64,000 bases of DNA from Tetraselmis striata (Eukaryota; Chlorophyta; Chlorodendrophyceae; Chlorodendrales; Chlorodendraceae), in the NCBI GenBank assembly GCA_006384855.1, contig VCJN01000763.1, positions 62,001 through 126,000 on the forward strand, given 5' to 3'. The notes below the pieces were generated by a model. The model did not search any database, was not told the DNA's origin, and was given only the letters and a program-made list of their open reading frames with translations. The first letter of the stretch is position 1; the number at the start of each line of letters is the position of its first letter. Position numbers and translations under genes: made by a program. Positions 30,355-41,534 of the stretch are shown in pieces.

Positions 30355-31978
30355 CTAGGCGAGGATAGCAGGATCGGACAAGTCGCCCATACCCTTAGAA
30401 GTTAGTCGGCCCGCCGCTCGGGAGAGCTCTCCATCCTCCACCAACGCCACAACGGTGTCCGCGGTGCCCACGAGCAGCGCCGCAAAGAGATCGGCGTCCG
30501 TCCGACGCTGGCGGGCATGTCCGGCGTAGAACGCCTCAGTGCGCGCGTCGTCCCATGAGCGCACGAGTTCGGTCATGCGCCTCTCCGCGAAAGCGCGGAA
30601 GCGCCACGCCAAGGCTTGTAGCCGCCGCCGTCCACCTCGGCTCGGGGCCCTAAGCAACAATTGCGGCAACAGGTACTTCCACTTAAGCGCCCTATCCAAC
30701 ACCACGGGGTCATCGGCCTCCATCGCCGCCACCACCCGCTCATTCACGCAGCGTTGTGCCTCCGCCCACGCTTCTTGAAAGTCAATAGGCACCGTCGTCT
30801 CCATGGACATCTCCGCCGGCATGTGCACCATGTCCACGTCGGAGAGGTGGTCCACCGCACCCCACCCCACCCCGTCGCCGGCTGGAGATGGGCGAGTAGG
30901 GGGGGGGCGGGTACCGAGCCCGTGAGGCCTGGCTACCGGGGTGGCCGGCCGGTGCACCCACCTCTGGCGGCGTGGGGGCAACAACCGGGGGCGCTGCGAC
31001 GCCCCGGAACGCAGCGACGGGCGGCAGTGCGGGCGACGGCAGCACCGACGATTGTCCAGCTCCACCGGCGCGGCGCCCCCCCCGACGGCGGTGCCGCTCG
31101 GCCAGCACGGCGCGCGCCTTGGCTAGCCACGCGGCGGCGACCTCGGTGAAAGCCAACACATCGGCCGGGTGGTGCATGACGCGGGCGGGCTGGAGCGACC
31201 TGGCTGCGGCGTCAATCCTCGGCGCCCACGCGGCGCCCGCGGCGACGCCAGCGACTGAAAGCGCGTCGGCGACTGTCCAAGCCGCTGCCGGCGCTACGCC
31301 CCGTCGCGCCGGCCCGCTGTCGTGTAGCCTGGAATGCAGGCGGGCGAGAGCATCGAGGCCGGTGAGCGCTATGCCGCGGTTGCCGCCGCGCGGCCGCGGC
31401 TGGGGCCGCTCGGAGACGTCCTGGCCGGTCGGAGCGCCATCGTTATCGCGCTGCGACGCGCCGGGCCCCGATATACTGCTGAAAGTACTGCGGCGAGGCG
31501 ACGACACTGGCGAGGCAGCGCGTGCGCCGGTCGTACCTGCCGCGCCCGTCGCGGACTCGGGACTCGACGACTGGCTCACCGCCTGGGCGTACGTGGGAGC
31601 CGCAGCCGCGGGCGGGCTCGGCCTTGGCTGGGTGGCGTCGGGTGCACTGCCGCTGGACGGTGTTGCCGCGGGCGACGCTCCCGCCGCACGCGATGCGCCG
31701 GGGCTGCCTGATATACTGGACGATGTACTGGGGGGCGGCGGCGACCCGGGGTCAACGGCGCGTTCTGCCGCACCATCGGCGGAAGGCGCAGACATCGCGC
31801 GGCGCTCCGCCGAATACAAGCGACCCGCCACAGCCCGGGCATAACGGTGACGTCGCGTGGGAGGGGGTTGAGGGCAGCTACGCGATCTGGGCGGCGGGTG
31901 AGGCATGGCGACACACGGCCCCGCAGCGCCTCCGGGGCCGCTGGGTGGTGGGGCCGGAGGGTGCGACGGGTGACGCAT
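30355..31978 (-). pseudogene. LINE N-terminal region in two frames
   Basis: The upstream frame (31978-30782) is Pro/Ser/Ala-rich with PPPSTSSSISGSPGAS-like repeats (twice). The downstream frame (31065-30355) carries DRALKWKYLLPQLLLRAPSR followed by GGRRRLQALAWRFRAF, a block that usually precedes the RT core in this family. The frames overlap and the join lies near a C-rich tract around 30900. The stop at 30355-30357 ends this part just before the RT frame. Confidence 0.6.
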
Positions 31979-31992
31979 GGCGACAGCACTGG

Positions 31993-32212
31993 TATGATCT
32001 AAATAACGTGTTTATGGGGTTTCCTAACGGACTATAGCTGTCCTAGTGCGACCCGTACGGTCTGTAGCGGTTTCAAGCCGTCACCATCGGGTTTTGGTAC
32101 ATACGGGCTACCCCATCGCCCGCGAGCCATGCGCTCCCGGCCGGGGAGCTACTTAGGACAGCCACCAGCAGCTCGTCTGCCATCTTCCAGTTCGCTGCCT
32201 TCGGCAGCGGCT
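31993..32212. repeat. Left copy of 215-bp direct repeat
   Basis: Starts TGATCTAAA and contains GGGGTTTCCTAACGGACTAT, GGGCTACCCCATCGCCCGCG and CATGCGCTCCCGGCCGGGG; it ends near CTGCCTTCGGCAGCG. Its partner lies at 35241-35465. It abuts the 5' end of the LINE. Whether the pair is the end of one element or two members of a dispersed family is open. Confidence 0.8.
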
Positions 32213-32997
32213 TCGCGTACTTGTGCACGCGAGGGTCACTGAGGCTGAACAAGTCCGCACCGAGGTTCATCTACCCGGTAGTGAGTCGTCGTGCCGCGCA
32301 CATGCGTTACAACATCAGGCAGCGACAGACAGCCCTCGGTAGTGTGGTTTTCCCAACTCGTGCGCCCGAGGTCGTTTTCCGTTTTTCCCCGCTTTTGCAG
32401 CTGGGACGTTTTCGGGTGGCGCGGCGATGCGCACGGCAAGGAATTGGAGCTGGGGGGTCCCCGTTGGGGGGGTTTAAACCTCAACACCCGAAGTCGAGTC
32501 GCAATACAGGCCTTCGGGGCTCCCGCAGTGGAGCGCCCTCTCGCAGTAGTCAACTCTTGAGGTTTAGGTGAGGTGGACGCGCTCGCACCATGGCCGCTGC
32601 TCGTCACGGTTGTCAACGACGACAACTACACCCACCGCAACAAATCGGCGCGGACGGAGGAGGACGTCCGTGTCGTCGGGCCAACCACTTGTTGTCCCGC
32701 AAGACACTGCAACCAAGTCCCCGTGTCCTCGCAGCAGGGTGCCGTGGCATCAACGGTCGTTACATGCTGTGGTTTTCCGAAACTACTCGCGTAATTGGCC
32801 GGTTACATGGGTGGCGCCGCTCATGCGCCGGTGTTTTGAGAGGGCTCGTTGCCCTCGCCCCAATGAAGCTTCAGCAACGTTTGCTGTGGTCGCAGTGGGA
32901 GGCGTTTGTGCGGCCCGTGCCGATGCGTCTCCGACGTCTCCTACTCCAACGTCGTCGTCACAAGGGCCACGACAACCTGCAGCTGCCCGCCGGGGGT

Positions 32998-33214
32998 GTT
33001 GGAATCTGCCCGATACCCTAGCACATGCCGATACCCTAGCACCGGCCAGGCACATGTCCCGCGCGCCTTTGCGCGCGCGCGCCTGTCTCCCGGCCCGCCG
33101 GGCGCTCTGCTTTCACTCTCTTCCTGTCCACAGTCCCTGCAGCTCGAGCCCGGCTCGCTGCTCCCACTGTAAGACGCTCCGAGCACTTCCACTCACCATC
33201 ACCTCCGCGGTTGA
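32998..33214 (+). repeat. Left arm of 215-bp inverted repeat
   Basis: This arm pairs with 33918-34133 reversed. Shared blocks include GTTGGAATCTG, GATACCCTAGCACCGGCC (itself present twice in each arm), GGCACATGTCCCGCGCGCC, TTTCACTCTCTTCCTGTCC and CACTCACCATCACCTCCGCG. Only scattered substitutions separate the arms. Confidence 0.85.
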
Positions 33215-33598
33215 TGGTGAGAGCACCATGTTGTTGCTTCCGGTAAGTGGGACCGGTATTCGGGATGAGGTAGGCGCCTGGGCGGTTTGCGTGTTGTTCT
33301 CGCTGCGACGATCTTGGCGGACGGCTTCTAAGCGACGCGTTCCTCGCTGAAACGCTCCAGCAGCTCACAGCAGCTCCGCGACGGTCGTCCGGCGGTCCTT
33401 CCACTGAGCAAAAGCCACCAACGGGCTCGCCGGTCGTTCCACCGTCTGCTTCGGTTGATACTGCTCGTGGACCACGACATGCGACGGCCTGGGTGGACGC
33501 GAGGTGTGGGTGTGTGTGTGTTCGAATCTGCTATCTAAGGTTTGAATCTAATTTTAGCTAAGTACAGTTGTGGTTCGACAGAATCCCGGGGACTTGTC

Positions 33599-33717
33599 TG
33601 TTGAGCGCAGCCCCGGAGGCTGGCTCTCTCGGGCCGGTAGGCGGAACCCCGATACGGTATGTTGAGCCCAGCCCCGGAGGCTGGTTCTCTCGGGCCGGTA
33701 GGCGGAACCCCAATGCG
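33599..33717. repeat. Tandem pair of ~60-bp units
   Basis: Two head-to-tail copies contain AGCCCCGGAGGCTGGYTCTC and TCGGGCCGGTAGGCGGAACC. They lie in the spacer of the inverted repeat. A third partial copy (AGCCCCGGAGGCTCGG) begins near 33739. Confidence 0.8.
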
Positions 33718-33917
33718 GTTTCGGGAGGGATGTGTACTAGCCCCGGAGGCTCGGCGTGCATCTCTCGCCCCTTGTGGGCTAGTTTTCGGCGCCCTTGTGG
33801 CAGCCGCCTCGGCCTTCTTTCGAACGACTCCGGACGTGCGCCGAACGCACGGACTTCTCCCTGTACCCCGCTCGCGCCCACGTGACGTGTGAGGGCCCAT
33901 AACATGAACGGCTCAAC

Positions 33918-34133
33918 CGCGGAGGTGATGGTGAGTGGAAGGGCTCGGAGCATCTTACAGTGGGAGCAGCGAGCCGGGCTCGAGCTGCGGGGACTGTGGA
34001 CAGGAAGAGAGTGAAAGCATAGCGCCCGGCGGGCCGGAAGACAGGCACGCGCGCGCAAAGGCGCGCGGGACATGTGCCCGGCTGGTGCTAGGGTATCGGC
34101 CGGTGCTAGGGTATCGAACAGATTCCAACAGGG
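33918..34133 (-). repeat. Right arm of 215-bp inverted repeat
   Basis: Reverse complement partner of 32998-33214. A transcript crossing both arms would fold into a long hairpin with a 703-nt loop. Confidence 0.85.
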
Positions 34134-35240
34134 GGGCAGCTCTACCACTTGGCGTGCCCGGCGTCTCGTGGTGTAAGTAACTACCCTTGGCCAACTCCGG
34201 GTTCGGGACTTCGGCGGCCGTCGCTGGTGCAGCAGCAGCGGCCGCCTCGTCGTCACCCTCGCCCCGACATCATTGGCATCCTTACGGGCCGGCATAGGCT
34301 ACAAGGGCCTCTACGCCGGCCAACCCGCTTCCAACGTCACGGCAACGCATCTGTGACAACACGAGCTGCCCGCCGGGGGACAGCTCCGCCACCTAACGCG
34401 ACTTGTGCGTTTCTTGGCATCATCCTAAGCCTGCGCTTTGTGGGTTGGTCAGCAGCCGTCGCTGGTGCAGCAACGGCGGTCGGCTCACCGCTCTCCGCGA
34501 AGAAAGACCCACGGCGACAGCTAACCGAGTCGGCGGGTCTTCTGCGACGTCGCCGACAACCGACCCCGACACACCGGAACCGGTAGGCACGACCACACAG
34601 GGTCCCACATTTCAGCGCCCTCAGCGTTGTGCGTTTCACCCGCCGCTCTTCGCGCAAGGGGGCGAAACAACCACCGCTGGTGATGACAGCAACATTACAT
34701 CGCTGTCATCGCGAGTGGTTGCGTGTCCACCCATCGTAACGTGCATCGCGAGTACAGGTACAGGGTACGAGTTATCATCGCGTCGGGTACAGTGCACCGG
34801 TACTTCACTTGACTGTACTCGGCGCGCTCGCGCGCTCGTGCGCGAAGCTGTACTCGTCCTACTCGTGCCTGTGCCGCTGCTTTGCTTGGCGTTCGTCGCC
34901 AACTTGGGCTTTGCTACCCCTGCTACTTCTATTGGCCTGCAGTTCAGGCTCGTGCCGCACGCCACCATGGCGCGCAACCAATGCTATAGGGCGCCGTCGG
35001 GAGACGGCGCCTTAATTCCGCAACACGTCCGGCCTATGTCATGCCGGCGTCAACATCTCCCGCCCGCGTCTGATGCGCCAGCGCCTCGATCGAGGTCCTC
35101 TTGGCGCGAGACCCCTCTACAACTCAAGACATCTTCCGCCTTCGTGTGGTCGGCACGCCTGCCGACTGCCCACGCTCGCAGTCGTAAATTAACGAACCGC
35201 GTGTAAACTGGCAAAACCAGACTCGGATGCATGATTGAAA

Positions 35241-35465
35241 TGATCTAAACGTGTTTATGGGGTTTCCTAACGGACTATAGCTGTCCTAGTGCGACCCGTA
35301 CGGTCTGTAGTGGTTTCGTTACCACTACAAAGCCGTTACCATCGGGTTTTGGTACGGGCTACCCCATCGCCCGCGAGCCATGCGCTCCCGGCCGGGGAGC
35401 TACTTAGGACAGCCACCAGCAGCTCGTCTGCCATCTTCCAGCTCGTTGCCTTCGGCAGCGCCCTC
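35241..35465. repeat. Right copy of 215-bp direct repeat
   Basis: Same orientation as 31993-32212. It differs by a few substitutions and by an extra GTTACCACTAC insertion near 35318, and lacks a short TAA and an ACATAC present in the left copy. Confidence 0.8.
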
Positions 35466-35554
35466 CCGTTTTCCGCCTCCGCCCTGCGGGCTCCTCCTCC
35501 GACATTCCCTACCCTTTCGCTGAACCTTCCTAGCCATAAAATGGCGCTTTTCCG

Positions 35555-35755
35555 TGTAAAACCCTTGCAGCGTCTCTGCGACGGCCGTTCAAGCGGCAAT
35601 CCAGTTACGGAAGTCCTGTGGGTAGGCGACGCTCCTTTATAGTCATCAAGCAAATTGCCGAAGCATTTTGTAAGACTAATTTAAGGTCAGTGACGGAATT
35701 TTCAACGCTGTTGGATCACTGTCTGTAACACTGGCATGAAAATACCCCATATAGC
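35555..35755. repeat. Interspersed repeat copy related to 12185-12405
   Basis: Matches the first-half repeat in reverse orientation. It may be the distal end of the element that begins with the direct repeat at 35241, because the two are contiguous. The copy at 12 kb lacks the direct-repeat part. Confidence 0.5.
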
Positions 35756-35825
35756 AGCAAGCAGGGCGCCGCCTGGCCCCTCCGACCCTTTGCGGCCGGC
35801 CTGTACATTGCGCTGAACATGTATA

Positions 35826-36355
35826 CTATTGCGATATCAAGCTCGAAAAGGGTGCCGATCGGACTTGGATGTCATCATCCGATATTGTAGAGCTTGAATA
35901 CCCGTCTGAACCGGGCCGAGGACCACACCACAGGTATGTACAAGGTAATGTCCCAACACCCCTCCTGGTTCCGAGGAGAGGGAGGACAGGAAAGTCTGGG
36001 TATAGATCCTAGGACCTGAGCCATATAAGCCAGAAACATCCGCGCTCGAGCCTTGATGTAGGAGAGTCTCTGGTATTTGATGATCGCGTCATTGGAAGCT
36101 GCGAATCGGTCCTACACCGGATATAGCGGAAGAAGGAGAACCCATGAAATCTTGAAATGCTTCAAGCGGGAGTCGAACCCGGGTCTGTTGTCATACAGGC
36201 TCGCAACCTAAGCTCCGAAACCATATTGAGATATCAAGCTCGAAAAGGGTGCCGATCGGACTTGGATGTCATCATCCGATATTGTAGAGCTTGAATACCC
36301 GCCCTATCCGGGCCGAGGACCACATCACAGGACTGTACGAGGTACTGTCCCAACA
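35826..36355. repeat. Two direct 127-bp repeats flanking a tRNA-like segment
   Basis: Copies at 35832-35958 and 36230-36355 share GATATCAAGCTCGAAAAGGG, CATCATCCGATATTGTAGAG and CGGGCCGAGGACCACA. Between them, on the minus strand, 36225-36150 reads AGCTTAGGTTGCGAGCC and then GGGTTCGACTCCCGC at the spacing of RNA polymerase III A and B boxes. The T-arm stem pairs; the acceptor stem does not. This fits a tRNA-derived SINE or a tRNA relic carried in a tandem repeat. Confidence 0.6.
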
Positions 36356-37560
36356 TATACTATGCATAAAGTATTACTTCGATTTACGGCTCAGTGAGCC
36401 ATATTTAGGGCGGTTGTCACAGCGTACAACGTTTCAGCGTACGCATGCGCGCGTACGGAGACTTGCTTACTTGGCATACCGGCGAATACTCGTCGCCTGT
36501 CATACGGGTATCAATTTTAGTACTTGCAGTACTGCGTTGCATGTGTATGCCTGATGTCCAAACAAGCAGTCACCCATGGCGCAACGACCAACGGTCTGTC
36601 GCTCAGCTCTCACACCTAGAACCACCGACAGACCTAGGGCCCGTACCAACGGCTAACTACCGCCAACCACGGCGCCCGTGCAGACCAATAGCGCGTGGGA
36701 AGGCCTAGGGGCTTAGTCGGCTCGCGCGCCCGCGGGATGCTTTAGCATCCTGTCGGCGCGCTGCCCGCCCACTCTTTGGCTTTCCAAACGTCTCATCCCA
36801 CCCATCTTGTAACCACGCTACTACGCCACAAACCTCGGCTCTGTGCACATCACACATGCACGTGCGTGCCTCGTCTATTGTTGTCCTTCAAGGGCAGTAC
36901 AACCTGCTGTCGAGCTGCGAGTGATATCGCTCAGCAAGCAACGTTGGTGAGTCGCGGTTACGCCTGTGTTGTTTGCGTCGTGACGCCCATCTTGCTTGTA
37001 CCTCCTGTGAAACCCGTCTAACCGACTGCCTTGACTTGTCGACCGACCGACCGACCGACCGAGTAGCGTACCGAACGTGCCTGATCAGCACTGGCTTGCT
37101 TGTTGCCATATGCGAGCAGTCGGTACTGCGCGTCGTCGTCGTCGAGTCGTGTCGTGATACCGCGTACGCGTACGCATATGCGCGCGTGCGGGCACTCGTA
37201 GTCCATTCGCGAGAGGCATGTCGTGCGGCACAGGGTGAGGAGTGCTTGACGTATTTCGCGTCGATCGACCACACACACACACACACACCTCTGTCACGCC
37301 GAGTAACCAAGCAACTCGCACGCGTGCGTAGTGCCGGCCGATAGGACCGACGGCACTGTGAGACGTACTTCTACTGGAGTCAAAGGAACAGAGGCCAAGA
37401 GTCAGCAAGTCTTAGACAGAGACTTAGAGGCCTAGACACGTACATAAGACCACATGCCTAAGAGTCTGTTAGGCGATCGTTTGGAAAGCCCAAGAGTGGC
37501 TGTTCCTAAGTGGTCTTAGTCCTGAACGCCCACAACCCAATACCCCCACTTAGACGCTGA
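36356..37560. other. No gene seen; probable 5' flank or leader of the retroelement
   Basis: It contains a (GACC)n run at 37040-37062, CGTACGCGTACGCATATGCGCG near 37160-37180 and an (AC)n run near 37270-37288. The left end of the following retroelement, including any long terminal repeat, should lie here or just upstream, but its partner is outside the window, so I cannot place it. Confidence 0.4.
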
Positions 37561-38080
37561 CCTCGAAGTTGTTCAGGGGACGCCCTCACCTCCTGCAGTC
37601 AGCCACGTCTTCACAAGTGGAGGGAGCAAGTCATCACAGTGCAACGCTCAACGGCGCCGATCTTCTGCGCTATTGTTGGCAAGGCGCTGTGCAAGGCGCG
37701 CGTAGGAGGCATCGCCTACACCTACAACGCGTGCAACGAGCTGAGAGGAGCCGCGTGTGGTGGTTACCTCAGCCTGGGGCGAGTTCGTCGGCAACTGCTT
37801 CATCAACCTGTTCAGTCCAGACTTCTGCGCGCCAATTGGGGGAGAGAGGTCACTGAGCAAGGCGCATGCCAAAGGGAGAGAGCCCGCGCCAACTCATACG
37901 ACGCTTCACGAGGAGTACCGGAGCACCTGTGGCAGCACCCTTATTGGAGCCGGAGCGTGTCTTGCGTCAAGCGTTCCGTGACGCCATGGCGCAGCGCGGT
38001 GGAGACCCAGCGCCGTAGGATATGGAACACCATCAAGACGACGGCCACCTGGCAGTCAGCACTACACGCCCAATCTGATC

Positions 38081-39829
38081 ATGGGTGACCCGAGTGCAGC
38101 GGAAGAGCGCATCTACGAGGAGCGAGAAGACGCGCGGACAATCGCCGGTGGTCTACGCAAGGAGACAACACCACGCCATGAGCGCTTCGACGGCGCTACC
38201 TCGATATGGACGGAGTGGTTCAATTCATTCAACGCCAACGTGTTGGTGCCATACGCGCTTACCAAGGCGCCACCAAGATCAGCCCCGAGGGCTGACGGAG
38301 CTGGTTCATCGGAGGGCGAGAGCACCGGACCGGAGTGGGTGTTCAGCCCAGCGGACTCCCTTCAGCTTCTTCAAGAATACGTCGAGATCAACGCCGTCAC
38401 CAGGCCCATCATCGATCAATGGCAGAAGGACACTCTACGCTATCAACAACGAACTCTCCGCTTCGACCCTGCATCCGGACGCATTAGAGTGCCATCGCGC
38501 GAGCGAGGATGCGGACGAACTTCACGAGTTCCGCTATCGACGCTACGTGGAGCTCTTTGAGACCAAGTTCAATGAGGCGCCGAAGATGCGCACTAGGTAC
38601 GACGGCTACACCCGTGAGGGCTTCCGCGAGACCCCTGCCAGCTTGGCGATGACTCTTCGCGAGCCCAAGGCGCATCTACCAGACTTCACGTGGGACAAGG
38701 TCAACCAGAAAGCGTTCGACGTCATGACCTCTGTGTGGCGCTCTATTCCGGCGCTCAAACAGTCCCTCGACGCTAGCTTCAACCTGCTCAAGGACATCGC
38801 TGTTCTACGTCAGTCTCATGAGGACCGCTTGGACGAGCTGCGGAGGTGGAGCGCTATGAGGACATCGTGAGGAAGGATGAGATTCGAATGGCGGAGGCCT
38901 TGACGGCTGCCCAACACTTCGCGGAACTGACTGAAGCATCGGCGCCGGCAGTTGGTGGAGGACGGCAGCACGGCACCAGCACTCAAGAACCGGTCATCAC
39001 ATGGACCATGGTCAACGGACGTCGTGTGCGAGCGCAGCTTGTCGTCGTGAAGGACACCCACCAGATCCGCCCGTTGTGCGAGGCATGCACAAAGGCGCGT
39101 GGACGTGACATCTTTCACGGAGCCAACTACCGAGAATGTGCCAACAAGTTCGGCTCAACCATGTATGTCAACGACGCCGCCGGTGGCCGTGGCGGCCGTG
39201 GAGGCGGCCGAGGCGCAGGCCGAGGTGGCCGTGGTGGTCATGGCGGTGGACGCGGCGATGGAGGCGCACCCGGAGGCGGACGAGGACCGTGCTGGAACGC
39301 TGGGTGCGACGGCGCTCACAACTTTACTGAGTGCGACAAGCCAATCACTGACCTTACGCTCATCGCACGACTGAAGCGCAACCAGCGGGAGCGAGAGCGT
39401 CGCCTTGCCTATGGACAGCAACGCGGAGGGACTATGGACAATGAGACCGGACTGTCCAAGCTCGAGATGGACTTGGCGAGGAAAGCCGGACACATGCTCA
39501 CTGGGCAACACGGCGCCCATGCTGACGGAGCAGCGACATCATCAACAATGGCAGACCTGGAGGCCATGTTCTCTCGCATCCTCGAGAAGTCTCAAGCTGC
39601 CCATGGTGCTACGAGTGCCATGCGCTTGGCCGTGGAGATGCCGGACCCCTTTCTGGATTGCGTTGACACCGACGATCACGGCACTTTGCTACATGGAGCG
39701 TCGTGTGTGGAGCTGCCCGTGCGTGAGCCGCGTGAAGTCTTCTTTGGAGCTCCAGGTCGTGCGCAACCTGTGGGGGCTGACCGGACGCCGGAAAAACTGT
39801 GCCAAGACCGCGTGGACGCCCGGCAGTGA
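38081..39829 (+). mobile_element. Fossil gag region of the gypsy-type element
   Basis: It encodes a helical N-terminal part and, further on, an RGG-box stretch (GGRGGRGGGRGAGRGGRGG) next to cysteine-bearing segments (LCEACTKARG and CWNAGCDGAHNFTEC), which look like a nucleic-acid-binding nucleocapsid region. The RGG box is longer than in usual gypsy gags. Broken as part of the element. Confidence 0.65.
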
Positions 39830-40560
39830 TGCCTCCAGGATCGGCGCGGAACCCTGAACTTCGCATGCGCCAACCCGGATGGGACGCCCAACGCGAGCAA
39901 CTCACCAAGCAGCGGCCCCAAGGCTTTGAACCGGCAGTCGAGCAGGAGGCTCCTGCGTCCTACGAGGGCCACCGTGGAGGAGGAGCGATCACCTCGGACA
40001 TGTTGGACATCCGCAATCGGCAGCTTCTGCAGCACCTGCGCACGGCGCTACAATACGCCAAGTTTCTAGTCTACCCGTTGCTGTGGTATCGGACATGACA
40101 CCCGAGCATGCTGCAAGATGGTTGGAGGCACGCGACACTGCACTGCGTGGAGGACTTGAAACTCGTGACCACATGGCCATGGCATGGGAGACGGTGCTTC
40201 AGCAAGCCGTCCGACGCTTCGAAGCGACAGCGTGGCTCACCTGGGTTGACTACACGCACCTCGACTTGACGCATGTCTTTGCCGCAGCCGTGCAGAGCGT
40301 CTATGGTCTGTCTCTCCCACGCGCCAGTGTCCCGCCACTGTTCTCGCCATCAGCGGAGCCCCAAGCCAACATTCATCCAGTGGACGTGGTGCAACATGGC
40401 GTCAAGCCTCTGGAATCTCGGCGCCAACTGTCAGCGACATCTTCGGAACTTCGGCAGTTGCGAGAGGTGCAGCGCAGCGCATACCCTGACTATACCCGGA
40501 GTATGACCGCCACAGAGCTTTCTACGTGCACTGCAAGTTGACCGTCATCTCATTGGCGGC

Positions 40561-41073
40561 GTGCGCATCCTGATGGCCTTGTTAGACACCGGCTCCGACT
40601 ACAGCGGTGTGCACCAGCGCGTGGTGGATCGCATGAAGCCGGGCGAGGCGGACGCCACGCTGCAGTCCATGTCCATGCAAGGCATTGGCGGCAAGATGGA
40701 GATGCAGCGCCTTGTGGGGCGCATCTCCTACGTGATCAACCCGGACACTGATTGGGAGCGCAAGTTTGAGTGGCCATTGTTCGCCATTCTTGAAGGCGAT
40801 CATCTTCCATATGTCATCTTGTGCACATCCGTCATGGCACACCTTGGCATGGTCATCGATGTGGGGGGGCATACTGCCTCATACCGCCCGGATCCCCACG
40901 ATCTCAGCCGCCACGTCGATGTGCCGCTGAAGCGTCACAACATGCCCAAGCTCCAAGTCCCGCGCAGGCTGCGGCATGCAACGCTGGCCGTGTTGGCATC
41001 GGACAGCCCATCTCCCGGACTGCCGTCAGGAGTTGGGGGGGGGGGGGGGAGCCCGATGCCGCAGCCAACCTGA
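40561..41073 (+). mobile_element. Fossil retroelement aspartic protease region
   Basis: ILMALLDTGSDYSGVHQR has the DTG core of retropepsins with the usual hydrophobic residues before it and a hydrophobic stretch (YVILCTSVMAHLGMVIDVGG) about 90 residues on. It lies between gag and the methyltransferase-like ORF. Confidence 0.7.
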
Positions 41074-41534
41074 CCTCTTCATTCTCCTTCAACAGCCGGA
41101 TTGAGCTGCAACCGGACAACGTGGGCACCGACGCTGCAGTGCAGCCGGAGCAGCAGGAGGACGACGCTGAGCTACCGGAGCTTGTAGCCGACTCAGATGA
41201 CGAGGAGGACTTTGTGCCCTGTTGGGTAGAGGAAGTGCCCGACCATGTTGTCGTCATTGCTTCATGCTTCACCCTGCGCGCCAGTCCCATGGACGCCGAC
41301 TCTGATAGCGATGAGGAGCTGCCGGGCATGGTGGAGGACTCCACTGATGATGACGATGTCTATGACGAGCTGCCGGACATGACATAGACGGAGCCGCAGG
41401 TCGAAACAGCACTTGATAGCGAACCACTGACCGCGGGCGCGTGTTACGCCCTGCGCGCGGAGGGCCTCAGCGCCGACAATCTGCAGGAGCCGGACTACCC
41501 ATCAGACGATGAAGAGCTGGAGGATGGCACTGCA

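Larger units (their letters stand above)
27382..31978 (-). mobile_element. Non-LTR retrotransposon with restriction-like endonuclease
   Basis: The element reads on the minus strand: an N-terminal low-complexity region (31978-30782), a central region (31065-30355), reverse transcriptase (30294-28084), a C-terminal endonuclease (28136-27495) and a 3' tail ending TTTTTGTAATTCACAC. No poly-A tail and no clear target duplication are visible. The copy is not intact: one stop codon (TAG, 30355-30357) separates DPAILA from LRDKHP, and the frame changes near 28090-28130 and in the C-rich stretch near 30900. The RT-then-PD(D/E)xK order is that of restriction-like-endonuclease LINEs, as opposed to apurinic-endonuclease LINEs; the exact clade is not determined. 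A 5'-truncated sister copy lies at 14525. Confidence 0.85.
32213..35240. mobile_element. Complex repeat region of unknown class
   Basis: Bounded by the 215-bp direct repeats. Inside are two inverted arms (32998-33214 and 33918-34133) around a 703-bp spacer, a 60-bp tandem pair and a partly repeated GTCGCTGGTGCAGCA word (about 34222 and 34456). No ORF has a domain I recognise; the best frames (32573-32794, 32590-33021) are short. It behaves like a non-autonomous composite element or a pile of insertions. Confidence 0.45.

Noticed and set aside
33061-33110. CpG-rich GCGCGC runs as promoter islands
   Set aside because: They are part of the inverted-repeat arms and occur symmetrically in both; no gene starts nearby.
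31993-35465. Calling the 215-bp direct repeats LTRs of a retroelement
   Set aside because: No target duplication, primer-binding site or coding domain is visible between them, so class is left open.
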